The notes beneath the pieces were generated by a model. It saw only the letters and a list, made by a program, of their open reading frames with translations, was not told the DNA's origin and made no database searches. Positions 23,233 to 23,551 of a stretch of DNA of 23,551 nucleotides are shown piece after piece (the stretch's first letter is position 1; every line of letters starts with the position of its first letter). Source of the stretch: a virus; IMG/VR virus record IMGVR_UViG_3300023087_000105, positions 1 through 23,551 of that record; one strand, 5' to 3'. The position numbers and the translations under genes are program-made.

Positions 23233-23551
23233 ATGTCAGCTACCGATAGACAAAACAGATTATTAGTTGCAGAAGATTGGAAGAAAGTCTACCAATCTTT
23301 CCGTAATGCCGATTTTCAAAGTTACGATTTTGATAACTTAAGAAGAACAATGATAGAATATCTCAGGACTAATTATCCTGAAGATTTTAACGATTACATT
23401 GAATCTAGTGAATATCTTGCACTAATTGACTTAATTGCTTTCCTCGGGCAAAACTTATCATTTAGAATAGACTTAAACGCTAGAGAAAACTTCTTAGAAC
23501 TTGCAGAAAGACGTGAATCTGTTTTAAGATTAGCTAGGCTATTAAACTACA
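23233..23551 (+). CDS. 6: Baseplate wedge protein gp6, N-terminal part (cut by window edge)
   Basis: The frame begins at ATG 23233 with a CGAGGA ribosome site and runs off the right edge after 106 codons. It starts MSATDRQNRLLVAEDWKKVY, continues with NLRRTMIEYLRTNYPEDFND and YIESSEYLALIDLIAFLGQN, and then LSFRIDLNARENFLELAERR. This is the conserved N-terminus of T4-type gp6, the wedge protein that forms the inner ring of the baseplate. The gp25-gp6 order is as in T4-like marine phages. The rest, including gp7 and gp8, would lie to the right. Confidence 0.95.
   Translation, partial: MSATDRQNRLLVAEDWKKVYQSFRNADFQSYDFDNLRRTMIEYLRTNYPEDFNDYIESSEYLALIDLIAFLGQNLSFRIDLNARENFLELAERRESVLRLARLLNY

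Overview
The window is part of the genome of a lytic, T4-like contractile-tailed phage, probably from an AT-rich marine lineage. The evidence is a dense set of T4 homologues that can be recognised by motif: gp20 portal, gp21 prohead protease, a gp67-like core protein, gp26/gp51, gp46/gp47, gp55, a gp48/gp54-type tube cap, gp53, gp5, gp25 and gp6. The gp55, gp53 and hub sequences resemble the cyanophage/pelagiphage type more than coliphage T4. No photosynthesis or other host-derived metabolic gene is present, so the host cannot be named; a marine proteobacterium such as SAR11 is only a guess.

Layout: (1) bases 1-6756, minus strand, hold the tail tape-measure candidate, portal, a small conserved protein, a Rossmann-like protein, an enlarged acidic prohead core protein and the start of the prohead protease. 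(2) 6835-7913, plus strand, hold gp26 and a gp51-like extension in the -1 frame, joined by a U_UUU_UUC slippery site just before the gp26 stop. (3) 7910-10449, minus strand, hold two overlapping putative virion proteins. (4) 10450-10984 is a 535-base gap without a convincing gene, with two GC-rich blocks (50-52 % by hand count) and several strong hairpins; it may be an unrecognised structured RNA. (5) 10985-15354, minus strand, hold the early genes: gp55 late sigma factor, gp47, gp46, a small basic protein and a GIY-YIG nuclease. (6) 15435-23551, plus strand, hold the baseplate cluster: tube cap, gp53, a 1214-residue hub protein with an M15 peptidase domain, gp5 with a C-terminal lambda-lysozyme-like (GH104) domain, gp25 and the start of gp6.

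Regulation can be read from the sequence. gp55 has an exact TTGACA-17-TATAAT promoter, and gp47/46 have TTGACA-17-TATTAT inside the end of gp55. Structural genes have T4 late-type boxes (TATAAATA or close variants). In the 15355-15434 gap the early promoter for gp55 lies directly beside a late box for the opposing baseplate operon, so the sigma factor and the genes it should switch on share one control region. The capsid proteins assemble with the gp20 portal and gp21 protease. gp26/51 probably chaperones tail or hub assembly. The baseplate proteins build a tail tip that appears to carry two different wall-degrading enzymes.
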